64,000 bases of DNA from Bradyrhizobium sp. SRS-191 (GCF_024586915.1 NZ_JANBVS010000016.1:115643-179642), one strand, 5' to 3'. Counted from the first letter of the stretch, positions 46,990 to 56,483 are shown. Numbers and translations: made by a program. The notes: generated by a model from the sequence alone, not told the origin.

Positions 46990-47540
46990 CGTGGTGGCTC
47001 CTCCTGCGCGAGCCAGGCGGCGCGCAGCATCGCGCGGGCGCGGGCGAGGCGGGACATCACGGTGCCGACCGGCACGCCGGCGGCCTCCGCAATCTCGCGA
47101 TAGGACAAATTGTTGATCTCGCGCAGCACGAAAGTCTCGCGAAACGGCTCGGCCAACGCGGCGATCATCCGCTGGATCGCAGATGCATCGCGCTCGCGCA
47201 GGACGGCGCTCTCCGGCGTCTCGACGCTCTCCTGCCAGAGTGGCGCCTGTTCGGCAGTCTCGGGCGTATCCTCCAGGGCCTTGACCGGCGCGCCGGCGCG
47301 GCGGGTGAATTCTGCATGGCAGACATTGCGCAGGATCGCGAACAGCCATGGCTTCATCGCAGGTCCACGATAGGTGTGGAAGTGCTTCAGCGCGCGCAGA
47401 TAGCATTCCTGCACGGCGTCCTCGGCGTCGGCGGGATTGCGCAGCAGATAGCGCGCCAGCGTGTAGACGTCGTCGAGATGGGGCAGCGCTGCCTCGCGGA
47501 AGTGCCGCGCCCTCTCGGGATCGTCAGGCGATGTGGTCAC
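46986..47540 (-). CDS. ECF sigma factor, partner of the downstream anti-sigma factor
   Basis: 184 residues from GTG 47540, chosen because GGAAGGA lies six bases upstream; an ATG at 47570 would add ten residues. Region 2: HLDDVYTLARYLLRNPADAEDAVQECYLRAL and PWLFAILRNVCHAEF. Region 4: LREINNLSYREIAEAAGVPVGTVMSRLARAR. A cupredoxin and a metallophosphoesterase lie upstream on the same strand and are probably its targets or part of its operon. Confidence 0.88.
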   Translation of the reverse strand: MTTSPDDPERARHFREAALPHLDDVYTLARYLLRNPADAEDAVQECYLRALKHFHTYRGPAMKPWLFAILRNVCHAEFTRRAGAPVKALEDTPETAEQAPLWQESVETPESAVLRERDASAIQRMIAALAEPFRETFVLREINNLSYREIAEAAGVPVGTVMSRLARARAMLRAAWLAQEEPPR

Positions 47541-47637
47541 CGGCTGTCCTTCCGGTTCGGTTCGCGGCATCACGGTCGGAACGGCGGCTCGCTGCCGGTC
47601 CGGCCATGACGCTGTTCTCATGCCCTGGTTCGCGAGG

Positions 47638-47964
47638 CTACTCAACCTTCACCATCCCTGTCATGTGCGGATGCAGCGAGCAGAAATATTTGTAGTCACC
47701 GCTCGACGCGAAAGTGAACGAGAAGCTGTCATCGGTATCGAGCGTCTTGGACCTGTATTTTCCGGCCGACACCACCGTATGCGGAATGTCGTCGTGATTG
47801 GTCCAAGTCACGGTGTCGCCGATCTTCACCGTGACTTGCGCCGGCGTGAAGGTGAAGTTGTCGATCGTGACCTTGATGGTCTCGGCGTGCAGCGGCGCAC
47901 TCCCGAGCATGGCGACGGCGAGGGCGAGGCGGATGCTTCGCCCCGACGAGGCAGGCTTGATCAT
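47638..47964 (-). CDS. Cupredoxin-like blue copper protein
   Basis: 108 residues with a signal peptide (1-~27, cleaved after LHA). The mature domain is plastocyanin/amicyanin-like: one His in DDIPHTVVS, then Cys, His and Met in YFCSLHPHMTGM, giving a complete type-1 copper site. A periplasmic electron carrier. The gap to the metallophosphoesterase is 11 bp, so the two are co-transcribed. Confidence 0.9.
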   Translation of the reverse strand: MIKPASSGRSIRLALAVAMLGSAPLHAETIKVTIDNFTFTPAQVTVKIGDTVTWTNHDDIPHTVVSAGKYRSKTLDTDDSFSFTFASSGDYKYFCSLHPHMTGMVKVE

Positions 47965-47975
47965 GGCGCAGTCCC

Positions 47976-48932
47976 TCAGCCGGCCAGCGGCGTGTCGATG
48001 ATCGCGAGGCGCTCATCGCCGACCCTGAAGTCGATGCTGGCGATGCCCAGCAGGCTGCGCAGCCTGGCATCCTCGACCTTCATCGGGCCGGGCGAGGGCG
48101 CCGTGCCCGGCGCGGGCTGCGGGAACGCGGTCGAGCGCGCGGTGTGGAAGGTGACGTTGCCCTCGACCTTCTGCATCACCTGATGGATGTGGCCGTTCAG
48201 CACCGTCACCGAGCCGAAGCCCTTGAGCATGTCGAGCGCGCGGCCGCCATCCTCGGTGCCCCAGCCCCATTGCGGATACACCGTCCACAACGGAATATGC
48301 GCGAACATAACAACAGGCTGCGATTTCGAGCGGCCCTTCAGATCCTGCTCGAGCCAGGCGAGTTGCTCGGCGCCGAGATTGCCGAGGCCACCGGCCTTGA
48401 GGTCGACGACGTTGACGAGGCCGACGAAGTGAACGCCATTGGCGTCGAACGAGTACCAGCCGGCGCCGCGCGTGCCCTTGCCGTAGCGCTCCCGGTAGAG
48501 CTTGACGTCCTCGTCGAGGAAATCATGCTCGCCCGGCACATAGTGCACGTCGAGCCTGGTCTGCGAGATGATGCGGTCGGCGTCGTCGAACTCGGCCGCC
48601 TTGGACAGATGCGAGATGTCGCCGGTATGGATCATGAAGGCCGGCTTCACCGGCATCGCCTTGATCCGGTTGACGGCCTCCTCCAACGTCCCGAGTGCAT
48701 TGGGATTGGCCGGCTTGTCGAAGCCGACATGGCTGTCGCTGATCTGCAGGAAGGTGAGCCCGGAGGCCTGCTGCTCGGCGGCCTTGTCGGCGGCCTTGGC
48801 CGCATCGATCAGGCCGAGCGAGCGCGGCACGCCGCCGGACAACGTCCACAGCACGCCGGTGCCGGCCCATGTCATGCATTCCAGGACCTTGCGGCGGGTG
48901 TGGCCGCCGTCATCATGATTGTCGAAGCTCAT
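47976..48932 (-). CDS. Exported calcineurin-like metallophosphoesterase
   Basis: 318 residues. Metal motifs in order: DSHVGF, MIHTGDISH, VPGEHDF (family usually GNHD), AHIPLW and LNGHIHQ. The N-terminus has TRRKVLECMTWAGTGVLW, a Tat-like twin Arg followed by a hydrophobic stretch, so export is likely. First gene of a four-gene minus-strand group with the cupredoxin and the sigma/anti-sigma pair. The substrate is unknown. Confidence 0.87.
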   Translation of the reverse strand: MSFDNHDDGGHTRRKVLECMTWAGTGVLWTLSGGVPRSLGLIDAAKAADKAAEQQASGLTFLQISDSHVGFDKPANPNALGTLEEAVNRIKAMPVKPAFMIHTGDISHLSKAAEFDDADRIISQTRLDVHYVPGEHDFLDEDVKLYRERYGKGTRGAGWYSFDANGVHFVGLVNVVDLKAGGLGNLGAEQLAWLEQDLKGRSKSQPVVMFAHIPLWTVYPQWGWGTEDGGRALDMLKGFGSVTVLNGHIHQVMQKVEGNVTFHTARSTAFPQPAPGTAPSPGPMKVEDARLRSLLGIASIDFRVGDERLAIIDTPLAG

Positions 48933-49142
48933 CGTTCTCTCCCGTTGCCCTCATGGGCTTGCGGGTGAGGAGAGCGGTTCGGCGGCGGCTTTATTCCCGG
49001 CATCCCGCATCTGGCCCGGCATTGACGCGTTCGTGATCGCGCGGGGGCAGGGGCAAGGCTCGGATTGTTCAAGCAGGATGTCATCCGTCCTCGAGTCTGC
49101 ACGGTATAAGGAGCCTCGTCGCATAGCTGACCACTGGACCCG

Positions 49143-50321
49143 ATGTTGATGCATGAGCGCGTGAAGCTAACCCCGTCGCCAACCGAGGCGGCCGACGACC
49201 GGATCGCGGGGCTCGACCGTGCCCGCACCTTCATCACGCTCTCGGTCGTGCTGTATCATTCCGCGATCAATTACACTTATTTCGGCCAGGGCGGCGACCG
49301 CATGCACTGGCTCGGCTTTGATCTCGTCGCGCTGTTCAACGACAGCTACTTCATGTCGTGCATGTTCTTCATCTCGGGTCTGTTCGTGCCGGCGAGCCTG
49401 GCGAGCAGGGGCGCCTCCGACTATCTCGGGCGCCGCGCGTTGCGGCTCGGCGTGCCCTACATCGTCTCAATCCTGGTGATCATGCCGGTCGCTTACTATC
49501 GCTACTACGTGGCGGAAGATCAGTTCACCACTGTGTGGTGGCGGATGATCAGCGAAGGTCCGTGGCCGTCGGGCTCGGCGTGGTTTCTCGGCGTGCTCTT
49601 GATCTTCGATATCGTCGCCGCGCTCGTCGGGGCGCTCGCACCACGCCTGATCGATGGGCTCGGACGCTGGGCTGGCAATTTGCTGCGTGCTCCGCTCACG
49701 GGTTTTCTCGTGTTTCTTGTCATCGCCAACGCCGCCTATCTGCCGCTGCATCTCGGCTTCGGCGACGGGCTGTGGTTCATGCCCGGGCACTTCCCGCTGC
49801 CGCTGCAAGCGAGCCGCGCGCTGCTGTATCCGACGTTCTTCGTGGTCGGCATGGCGATCGGCGCTGCGGGCTTGCGGACCGGACCGTTCGCGCAGGACGG
49901 CGCGCCGGTGCAGCGCTGGCCGGTGTGGTTTGGTCTTTCATATGGCTGCTACGGCATGATCCTGCTGCTCGCCTATGCCCATCACAATTGGATCGCCGAT
50001 TTCGATTCCCCGCCGCTGTGGTGGCGCGCCGCCTATGGCAGCGCCGTGGCAAGCTTCTGCGCGTCGATGGCGTTCGGCGTGCCGACCTTCTTCCTGCGCT
50101 TTGCGCGTGCGCCGCTCGCGCTGATGGATCGCATGCAGCCGTCGGCCTACGGCATCTATCTCCTGCACTTCCTGCCGCTGCTGTGGCTGCAATATCTGGT
50201 GTTCGATCCGGCATGGTCGGCCGCTGTGAAGTTCGCGATCGTGCTGGTGGGGACACTCTCGGTGAGCTGGCTGGCGGCCGCGCTGCTGCGGCGGATTCCG
50301 CTGGTGGCGCGGATCATCTAG
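49143..50321 (+). CDS. Acyltransferase family 3 membrane protein (OpgC-like)
   Basis: 392 residues with about ten membrane helices. The opening RIAGLDRARTFITLSVVLYHSAINY carries the conserved R/H of acyltransferase-3, and FISGLFVPASLASRGASDYLGRRALRLGVPY follows. Such proteins O-acylate sugars or glucans at the inner membrane; OpgC succinylates periplasmic glucans. The acceptor here is unknown. Monocistronic. Confidence 0.85.
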   Translation: MLMHERVKLTPSPTEAADDRIAGLDRARTFITLSVVLYHSAINYTYFGQGGDRMHWLGFDLVALFNDSYFMSCMFFISGLFVPASLASRGASDYLGRRALRLGVPYIVSILVIMPVAYYRYYVAEDQFTTVWWRMISEGPWPSGSAWFLGVLLIFDIVAALVGALAPRLIDGLGRWAGNLLRAPLTGFLVFLVIANAAYLPLHLGFGDGLWFMPGHFPLPLQASRALLYPTFFVVGMAIGAAGLRTGPFAQDGAPVQRWPVWFGLSYGCYGMILLLAYAHHNWIADFDSPPLWWRAAYGSAVASFCASMAFGVPTFFLRFARAPLALMDRMQPSAYGIYLLHFLPLLWLQYLVFDPAWSAAVKFAIVLVGTLSVSWLAAALLRRIPLVARII

Positions 50322-50336
50322 GGTTGGCGATGGTCC

Positions 50337-50466
50337 GTAGGGTGGGCAAAGGCGCGCCCGTGATACCGGCGAGGATCCGAGCCTTCGCCGTGCCCACCAC
50401 ATCCTGGCGATGCCGTGGATGGACGGTGGGCACGCGCCGCCTCCGGCGCCGCTTTGCCCACCCTAC
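50337..50466. repeat. Dispersed palindromic repeat, family A, copy 3
   Basis: 130 bp: GTAGGGTGGGCAAAGGCGCG at the left, CGCTTTGCCCACCCTAC at the right, with inner GTGCCCACC / GGTGGGCAC. It begins 16 bp after the acyltransferase stop and fills most of the gap to the GMC oxidoreductase. Confidence 0.88.
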
Positions 50467-50539
50467 GGAGTTGTCGTGTCGTAACGTGCGATCAAGAGGA
50501 TGAGGATAGGCGTCGATGCGACCGCGGACGACGCCAGCC

Positions 50540-52165
50540 TTACCGCCCATCCTCCAGGATCATCGACGCCGCCTTCTCCGCGATCATCGCTGTCGGCGTG
50601 TTGGTGTTGCCCGAGGTAATCGTCGGCATGATCGAGGCATCGGCGATGCGCAGGCCCTCGAGGCCGCGGAAGCGCAGCCGCTCGTCGACCACGGCCATGG
50701 GATCATCGGCCGTGCCCATCTTCGCCGTGCCGACAGGATGGAAGATCGTGGTGCCGATGTCGCCGGCGGCCTTGGCGAGCGACGCGTCGTCATCGCCGAC
50801 GGACGGGCCGGGCAGATATTCCTCCGGCTTGTAGGCGGCGAGCGCGCTCTGCTTCATCAGCCGTCGCGTCACGCGGATGGCATCGGCGGCGACCTGGCGG
50901 TCGTCCTCCGTCGCCAGATAGTTCGGCGCGATCGACGGCGCCTCATCGATCTTCGCGGAGCGGATGCGCACCGTGCCGCGTGAGCTCGGGCGCAGGTTGC
51001 AGGCGCTCACCGTGATCGCGGGGAAGCGGTGCAGCGGATCGCCGAATTTGTCCAGCGACAGCGGCTGCACGTGAAACTGGATATTGGCGCGATCGCGCCT
51101 TGGATCGGAACGGGTGAAGATGCCGAGCTGCGACGGCGCCATGGTCAGCGGTCCCCTGCGGCGGAACGCGTAGTCGAGCCCCATCAAGCCACGGCGGACA
51201 AGCGAGTAGTAGGTTTCGTTCAGCGTCTTCACGCCTGACACCTTGTAGATCGCGCGCTGCTGCAGATGGTCCTGCAGATTGCGCCCGACGCCCGGCTTGT
51301 CGAGGATGACATCGATACCGAGTTCGCCGAGCCACCCGGCGGGCCCGATGCCGGAGCGTTGCAGCACCTGCACCGAGCCGATCGAGCCGGCGCTCAGGAT
51401 CACCTCGCCCTTGGTGCGCGCCTCGATGGTCTCGCCGTTCTGCTGGAAGCGGACGCCGACCGCACGGCCGTTCTCGACCATCAGCCGCTCGACCAGGACG
51501 TTGGTCTCGAGCCGGAGGTTTTGCCGGTTCAACGCCGGCTTGAGAAAGCCCCGCGCCGACGACCAGCGCCGGCCGCGCTTCTGGTTGACGTGGAAATAGC
51601 TGATGCCTTCATTGTCGCCGGTATTGAAATCGGGGATGCGGCGGATGCCCATCTGCTCGGCGGCATCACCGACGGCGTCCAGCACCGCCCAGGACAGCCG
51701 CGGCGCCTCGATCCGCCAGCCGCCGCCCACGCCGTGATGCTCGCTCTCGCCGAGGAAGTGATCCTCCAGCCGCCGGAACACCGGCAGCACGTCGGAATAC
51801 GACCAGCCGGCCAGCCCAAGCTGCCGCCAATGGTCGTAGTCGGCGGCCTGGCCGCGCATCGAGATCATGGCGTTGATGGCCGAAGAGCCGCCGATCACCT
51901 TGCCGCGGGGGTAGGCGAGGGAGCGGCCGTTGAGGCCGGGCTCGGCCTCGGTGCGAAACATCCAATCGGAGCGGGGATTGCCGATCGCGAAGAGGTAGCC
52001 GACCGGAATATGGAACCAGATCCAATTGTCGCGGCCGCCGGCCTCCAGAATCAGGACGCGGTTCTTGGGATCAGCCGACAGCCGGTTGGCCAGGATGCAG
52101 CCGGCGGTGCCGGCGCCCACCACGATGTAGTCGTATTGCCCCTCGAGTTGGCGTCCCATCGGCAT
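50540..52165 (-). CDS. GMC-family FAD oxidoreductase (choline dehydrogenase-like)
   Basis: 541 residues. FAD motif YIVVGAGTAGCILANRLS (~12-30), the GMC signatures GKVIGGSSAINAMI (~90) and SAGSIGSVQVLQRSGIGP (~260), and the C-terminal active-site His in TIFHPVGTAKMG and the final GNTNTPTAMIAEKAA. GMC enzymes oxidise alcohols such as choline or long-chain alcohols; the substrate is not predictable. Divergent from the amidohydrolase gene. Confidence 0.92.
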   Translation of the reverse strand: MPMGRQLEGQYDYIVVGAGTAGCILANRLSADPKNRVLILEAGGRDNWIWFHIPVGYLFAIGNPRSDWMFRTEAEPGLNGRSLAYPRGKVIGGSSAINAMISMRGQAADYDHWRQLGLAGWSYSDVLPVFRRLEDHFLGESEHHGVGGGWRIEAPRLSWAVLDAVGDAAEQMGIRRIPDFNTGDNEGISYFHVNQKRGRRWSSARGFLKPALNRQNLRLETNVLVERLMVENGRAVGVRFQQNGETIEARTKGEVILSAGSIGSVQVLQRSGIGPAGWLGELGIDVILDKPGVGRNLQDHLQQRAIYKVSGVKTLNETYYSLVRRGLMGLDYAFRRRGPLTMAPSQLGIFTRSDPRRDRANIQFHVQPLSLDKFGDPLHRFPAITVSACNLRPSSRGTVRIRSAKIDEAPSIAPNYLATEDDRQVAADAIRVTRRLMKQSALAAYKPEEYLPGPSVGDDDASLAKAAGDIGTTIFHPVGTAKMGTADDPMAVVDERLRFRGLEGLRIADASIMPTITSGNTNTPTAMIAEKAASMILEDGR

Positions 52166-52344
52166 TCCCTTCCCATCTTTGGGAGGCTTTTAGTCAGCCG
52201 GGCTGGTCGCGGACAAGCGCCTCGTTCATGGCTGGTTGACCGAGCCATGAACGGGGCGCAGCCCAGGTCATGCTCAGATCTTGGGCGGTGCGACTTTTGC
52301 ATGCTAGAACGGCTCAAATCCCTTCTGGAGTTACGAGATTTCCC

Positions 52345-53514
52345 ATGCCCATCGTCAACCGCGTCGCCGATCTGCAGCCCGATATCCAGGCCTGGAGGCG
52401 TGACATCCATTCGCATCCGGAGCTGCTCTACGAGGTGCACCGGACCGCGGCCTTCGTCGCCGACCGGCTGCGCGAGTTCGGCTGTGATGAGGTGGTGACC
52501 GGGCTCGGCAAGACCGGCGTGGTCGGCGTCATCAAGGGCCGCAAGCCGGGCAATGGCGACGTCAAGGTCCTCGGCCTGCGCGCCGACATGGACGCGCTGC
52601 CGATCGAGGAGGCGACCGGACTGCCTTATGCCTCGAAAACCCCGGGCATGATGCACGCCTGTGGCCATGACGGCCACACCGCGATGCTCTTGGGCGCGGC
52701 GCGCTATCTCGCCGAGACCCGCAACTTCGCCGGCGAGGTCGCCGTGATCTTCCAGCCGGCCGAGGAGGGCGGCGGTGGTGCGGACGCGATGATCAAGGAC
52801 GGGCTGATCGATCGCTTCAAGATCGACCAGGTCTACGGCATGCACAATGGGCCCGGCCTGCCGGTCGGCGCGTTCGCGATCCGTCAGGGGCCGCTGATGG
52901 CCTCGACGGACGCGGTCGACATCACCATCGAAGGTCATGGCGGCCACGCGGCCAAGCCGCATAATTGCATCGACTCGCTGATGGTCGGCGCCCAGCTCGT
53001 TACGGCGCTGCAGCAGGTCGTCGCGCGCAACGTCGATCCGCTGGAGGCGGCGGTGCTGTCGATCTGCGAGTTCCACGCCGGCAATGCCCGCAACGTCATC
53101 CCGCAGAGCGCGGTGCTGCGCGGCACCGTCCGCACGCTGACGCCGAAGGTCCGCGAGCTGATGGAGAAGCGGGTGCGCGAGGTCGTGGCCGGCGTCGCCC
53201 AGATGACCGGCGCCAAGATCGACCTGGCCTATACCCGCGGCTATCCCGTGGTGGTCAACCACGCCGAGCAGACCGACATTGCCATCCGCGCCGCCAAGGA
53301 GGTCGCGGGCGACGCCAACGTCCACGAGATGCCGCCGATGATGGGCGGCGAGGATTTCGCCTACATGCTCGAAGCCCGCCCCGGCGCCTTCATCTTCGTC
53401 GGCAACGGCGACAGCGCCGGCCTGCATCACCCCGCCTACAACTTCAACGACGAGGCGATCGTCTACGGCACCTCGTTCTTCATCAAGGTGGTGGAGAACA
53501 CGCTGGCGGCGTGA
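52345..53514 (+). CDS. M20-family amidohydrolase (hippurate hydrolase-like)
   Basis: 389 residues from ATG 52345 (MPIVNRVADL). Dinuclear metal site: MHACGHDGHTAMLLG (~105), QPAEEGGGGA (~140), GHGGHAAKPH (dimerisation-domain His, ~195) and GGEDFAYML near the C-terminus. Family members split N-acyl amino acids, such as hippurate or indole-3-acetyl conjugates. It ends at a bidirectional terminator. Confidence 0.92.
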   Translation: MPIVNRVADLQPDIQAWRRDIHSHPELLYEVHRTAAFVADRLREFGCDEVVTGLGKTGVVGVIKGRKPGNGDVKVLGLRADMDALPIEEATGLPYASKTPGMMHACGHDGHTAMLLGAARYLAETRNFAGEVAVIFQPAEEGGGGADAMIKDGLIDRFKIDQVYGMHNGPGLPVGAFAIRQGPLMASTDAVDITIEGHGGHAAKPHNCIDSLMVGAQLVTALQQVVARNVDPLEAAVLSICEFHAGNARNVIPQSAVLRGTVRTLTPKVRELMEKRVREVVAGVAQMTGAKIDLAYTRGYPVVVNHAEQTDIAIRAAKEVAGDANVHEMPPMMGGEDFAYMLEARPGAFIFVGNGDSAGLHHPAYNFNDEAIVYGTSFFIKVVENTLAA

Positions 53515-53535
53515 GGCATCGGCAGCCTTCCGTCG

Positions 53536-53562
53536 AATGGCCGGGACTCGAGCCCGGCCATT
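53536..53562. terminator. Intrinsic terminator between convergent genes
   Basis: AATGGCCGGG, a 7-base loop, CCCGGCCATT, then TTGCATTTT on the plus strand. It lies between the amidohydrolase and the UdgX gene ends. Confidence 0.75.
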
Positions 53563-53580
53563 TGCATTTTGGACGCCGCG

Positions 53581-55065
53581 TCAGGCCGCGTGCGCGCGCT
53601 TGAGCGCGGCCGCGGCGATCTTCAGGTCCTTGACGAAGAGCTCGTACTCCCGCGCCTTGGCCTCCGCATCGGGCAGCCGCAGCAGGTAGGACGGGTGCAC
53701 CGTGATCATCGCCTGGGCGCCTTCGGGGAGGTCGACGATGTGGCCGCGGTTCTTGGTGACCTGCGTGATCTTGCCGAACACCGCCTGCGCGGCGGTCGCA
53801 CCCATCGCCACGACCAGAGCAGGCCTGATAGCGGCGAGCTCGCGCTCGTACCATTGGCGGCAGGCCTTGATCTCCGGCGTCGCCGGCTTCTGGTGCAGCC
53901 GGATCTTGCCGCGCGGCACGAACTTGAAGTGCTTGACCGCATTGGTGACGTAGACCTTGGATCGGTCGATGCCGGCCTCCTCCAGCGCGCGGTCGAGCAT
54001 CTGGCCGGCGGGGCCGACGAACGGATGGCCGGCGAGGTCCTCCTTGTCGCCGGGCTGCTCGCCGACCAGCATCAGCGGCGCATGCGCCGGGCCTTCGCCG
54101 AACACGGTTTGCGTGGCGTCCTTCCACAACGGGCAGGCGCGGCAGGAAGCGGCTTCTTCACGCAACGTCTGAAGATCGGCCGGCTCGACATCACGTGAGC
54201 TCTCAACAGCAGCATGCGCGTGCGCTTTCGGCTGGCGGGTCATCGCGGTCTCCTCGACGCGTTTCTGGGGCTTGTGCGGCTCCGTGCCTTCATCGGCGAT
54301 CATCTCGGTGGTGCGTCTGGACGCGGCTGCGATCAGCGGCTGGATCAGCTTCGCCTCGGGCAGGTTCTGCCAGTATTTCTTCGGCATCTCCTTTTCCATC
54401 GCCTTCACTTTCAGCCGTGCCGGATTGAAAATGCTGGCGTAATAGCGAAGCCACACCTCTTCGAGTCGGTCTTCGGTCGGCGCTTCAGCCTTGCTCACAC
54501 CCGGTGTGAACGACACGCGGCTGCCGTCCCAATGCGCCGAGAGTTCGGGTGTCAGGATCGACCAGGGCATGTCGGCGAAGCGGCGGGCGAAGAACGGTGC
54601 GGCGCGTTCGACGATGTGGTGCTCCGGCTCGAACCAGGCGACGTAGCGGCTCTCGCGCTCGCGGCCGACCTCGCGGAAGCGGACGAAGGCGTGCATCTTG
54701 TGGACGTCGCGGCGGACGGCGCGGGCGAGCGCATTGGCCTGGGCGACGTCGGGATCGGTCGCGATGTCCATCAGGTCGTGGTTGGTCCGCAGACGCCACA
54801 GCAGCCGGTAGAGCAGGGTGAAGCGGTTGGGATCGCTGTGCAGGATAGCGCTCTCGGCCAGCTCCATGAAGCTCGCAGGCACCGAGAAGGCGCCCTTGGG
54901 CACCTCGGGCAGCTGCGTGTCGGCCTGATCGTCGAACAGATCGGGCGCCGCGCCCTTCACCCGCCAGCTCACATCCGCCGGCCTGACGTCATTCATCGCC
55001 AGCGCCCGCGCCGCCTTGCGCCAGCCGTCGAAATCGGTGTCGCTGTCGAGGGTTACGACGTGCAT
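53581..55065 (-). CDS. DUF4130 - UdgX-type uracil-DNA glycosylase fusion
   Basis: 494 residues. The N-terminal ~270 residues are the DUF4130 (TIGR03915) region paired with radical-SAM repair proteins. The C-terminal ~200 are a UDG-superfamily domain: SCRACPLW (Fe-S Cys), GEQPGDKED (335-343), NAVKHFKF, and IRLHQKP with His ~391, then VHPSYLLRL. GEQPGDKED and the His-containing loop identify UdgX, which binds uracil in DNA covalently through that His. The loop here is KIRLH instead of the KRRIH I recall from mycobacteria. The radical-SAM gene is 94 bp upstream on the same strand. Confidence 0.9.
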   Translation of the reverse strand: MHVVTLDSDTDFDGWRKAARALAMNDVRPADVSWRVKGAAPDLFDDQADTQLPEVPKGAFSVPASFMELAESAILHSDPNRFTLLYRLLWRLRTNHDLMDIATDPDVAQANALARAVRRDVHKMHAFVRFREVGRERESRYVAWFEPEHHIVERAAPFFARRFADMPWSILTPELSAHWDGSRVSFTPGVSKAEAPTEDRLEEVWLRYYASIFNPARLKVKAMEKEMPKKYWQNLPEAKLIQPLIAAASRRTTEMIADEGTEPHKPQKRVEETAMTRQPKAHAHAAVESSRDVEPADLQTLREEAASCRACPLWKDATQTVFGEGPAHAPLMLVGEQPGDKEDLAGHPFVGPAGQMLDRALEEAGIDRSKVYVTNAVKHFKFVPRGKIRLHQKPATPEIKACRQWYERELAAIRPALVVAMGATAAQAVFGKITQVTKNRGHIVDLPEGAQAMITVHPSYLLRLPDAEAKAREYELFVKDLKIAAAALKRAHAA

Positions 55066-55076
55066 TTATCTCCTCA

Positions 55077-55152
55077 CGTCATTGCGAGCGAAGCGAAGCA
55101 ATCCAGACTTTTCGTGCGGCCCCTGGATCGCTTCGCTGCGCTCGCGATGACG
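55077..55152. repeat. Palindromic repeat, family F
   Basis: CGTCATTGCGAGCGAAGCGA at the left and TCGCTTCGCTGCGCTCGCGA at the right, 76 bp. It fills the gap between the radical-SAM gene and UdgX. This type is widespread in Bradyrhizobiaceae genomes. Confidence 0.8.
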
Positions 55153-55159
55153 GCTTCCG

Positions 55160-56398
55160 TTAAAATCCAAATCCCAGCTGCTGCGGCTTGGGCCGCAGCC
55201 GGGCTCTGAGGCTGGCACCATCGAGCAAAGACGGTGACGGCCGGTGGTCGGAGAGAACGATGAACGGCAGCGCCTTGTTCCGGATGACGTTGAGCTGGGC
55301 GAGATCTGCAAAGCGGATCGTGGTGGTGCGCCGGGTGGCGAGGATGCGCTGCACGGTGCGGGTGCCGAAGCCGGGCACGCGCAGCAGCTCCTCGCGGCTG
55401 GCGGTGTTGATGTCGAGCGGGAAGCGGTCGCGGTGGCGCAGCGCCCAGGCGAGCTTGGGGTCGATGTCGAGCGGCAGCATGCCTTCGCCTTCCTCGACGA
55501 TTTCATTGGCATCGAAGCCGTAGAACCGCATCAGCCAGTCGGCCTGGTACAGCCGGTGCTCGCGGACGAGGGGGGGGGCCTGCAGCGGCAGCGCGCGGCT
55601 GGCATCGGGGATCGGGCTGAAGGCCGAGTAATAGACGCGCTTGAGCTTGTAGGCGCCGTAGAGATTGGCCGAGGTCGACAGGATGGTGCGGTCGTTGGCA
55701 GCGTCCGCGCCGACGATCATCTGCGTGCTCTGGCCGGCCGGCGCGAAGCGCGGTGGCCTTGCGCGGCGCACGGTCTTCTTCGCCTCCGCCGTCTCGTCGA
55801 GCTTGAGCCGCAGGCGGCCCATGGTGCGGCGGATCGCGCGCTGGTCCTTTTCCGGCGCGAGCTTCGTGAGGCTGTCCTCGAGCGGCGTCTCGATGTTGAT
55901 GCTGAGCCTATCGGCATATTTGCCGGCCTCCGCGATCAGCGCTTCGTCGGCTTCCGGAATCGTCTTCAGATGGATGTAGCCGCGAAAGCGATGCTCCTCG
56001 CGCAGCTTGCGCGCGACGGACACGACCTGCTCCATCGTGTAGTCCGGACTGCGGATGATGCCCGACGAGAGAAACAGTCCCTCGATGTAGTTGCGGCGAT
56101 AGAAGTCGATGGTGAGCTTCACCACTTCGTCGACCGTGAAGCGCGCGCGCGGTACGTTGGAGGAGGCGCGGTTGACGCAATACAGGCAGTCGAAGTTGCA
56201 GGCGTTGGTCAGCAAAATCTTGAGCAGCGAGATGCAGCGTCCGTCCGGCGCATAGGAATGGCAGATGCCCATCCCCGGCGCGGTCGAGCCGAGCCCCTTG
56301 CCGTCGCGGGAATCCCGCATCTCCGTACCGCTGGAGGCGCAGGACGCATCGTACTTGGCGGCATCGGCCAGGATCTCGAGTTTGCGCAGCAGCTCCAT
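55160..56398 (-). CDS. DNA modification/repair radical SAM protein (UDG-linked)
   Basis: 412 residues from ATG 56398. The Fe-S motif CNFDCLYC (~70-77) is preceded by CASSGTEMRDS and YAPDGRCISLLK. The C-terminal region has a helix-hairpin-helix, DINTASREELLRVPGFGTRTVQRIL, suited to DNA binding. It corresponds to TIGR03916, which nearly always accompanies a DUF4130/UdgX protein, as here. The reaction is unknown; spore photoproduct lyase is a distant relative. A LexA box lies 86 bp upstream, so it is probably SOS-induced. Confidence 0.88.
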   Translation of the reverse strand: MELLRKLEILADAAKYDASCASSGTEMRDSRDGKGLGSTAPGMGICHSYAPDGRCISLLKILLTNACNFDCLYCVNRASSNVPRARFTVDEVVKLTIDFYRRNYIEGLFLSSGIIRSPDYTMEQVVSVARKLREEHRFRGYIHLKTIPEADEALIAEAGKYADRLSINIETPLEDSLTKLAPEKDQRAIRRTMGRLRLKLDETAEAKKTVRRARPPRFAPAGQSTQMIVGADAANDRTILSTSANLYGAYKLKRVYYSAFSPIPDASRALPLQAPPLVREHRLYQADWLMRFYGFDANEIVEEGEGMLPLDIDPKLAWALRHRDRFPLDINTASREELLRVPGFGTRTVQRILATRRTTTIRFADLAQLNVIRNKALPFIVLSDHRPSPSLLDGASLRARLRPKPQQLGFGF

Positions 56399-56483
56399 GC
56401 TTTTGAATCCCTTTGATTCCACTCGTTGAATCCACACCGGGGCAATCCCGATTGACTCTCTGGGAGGCGTTAGCTTTATATTA

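Noticed and set aside
48990..48998. GGGAATAAA on the minus strand upstream of the metallophosphoesterase, similar to some ECF -35 elements
   Set aside because: No matching -10 element at the right distance and no second copy in the cluster.
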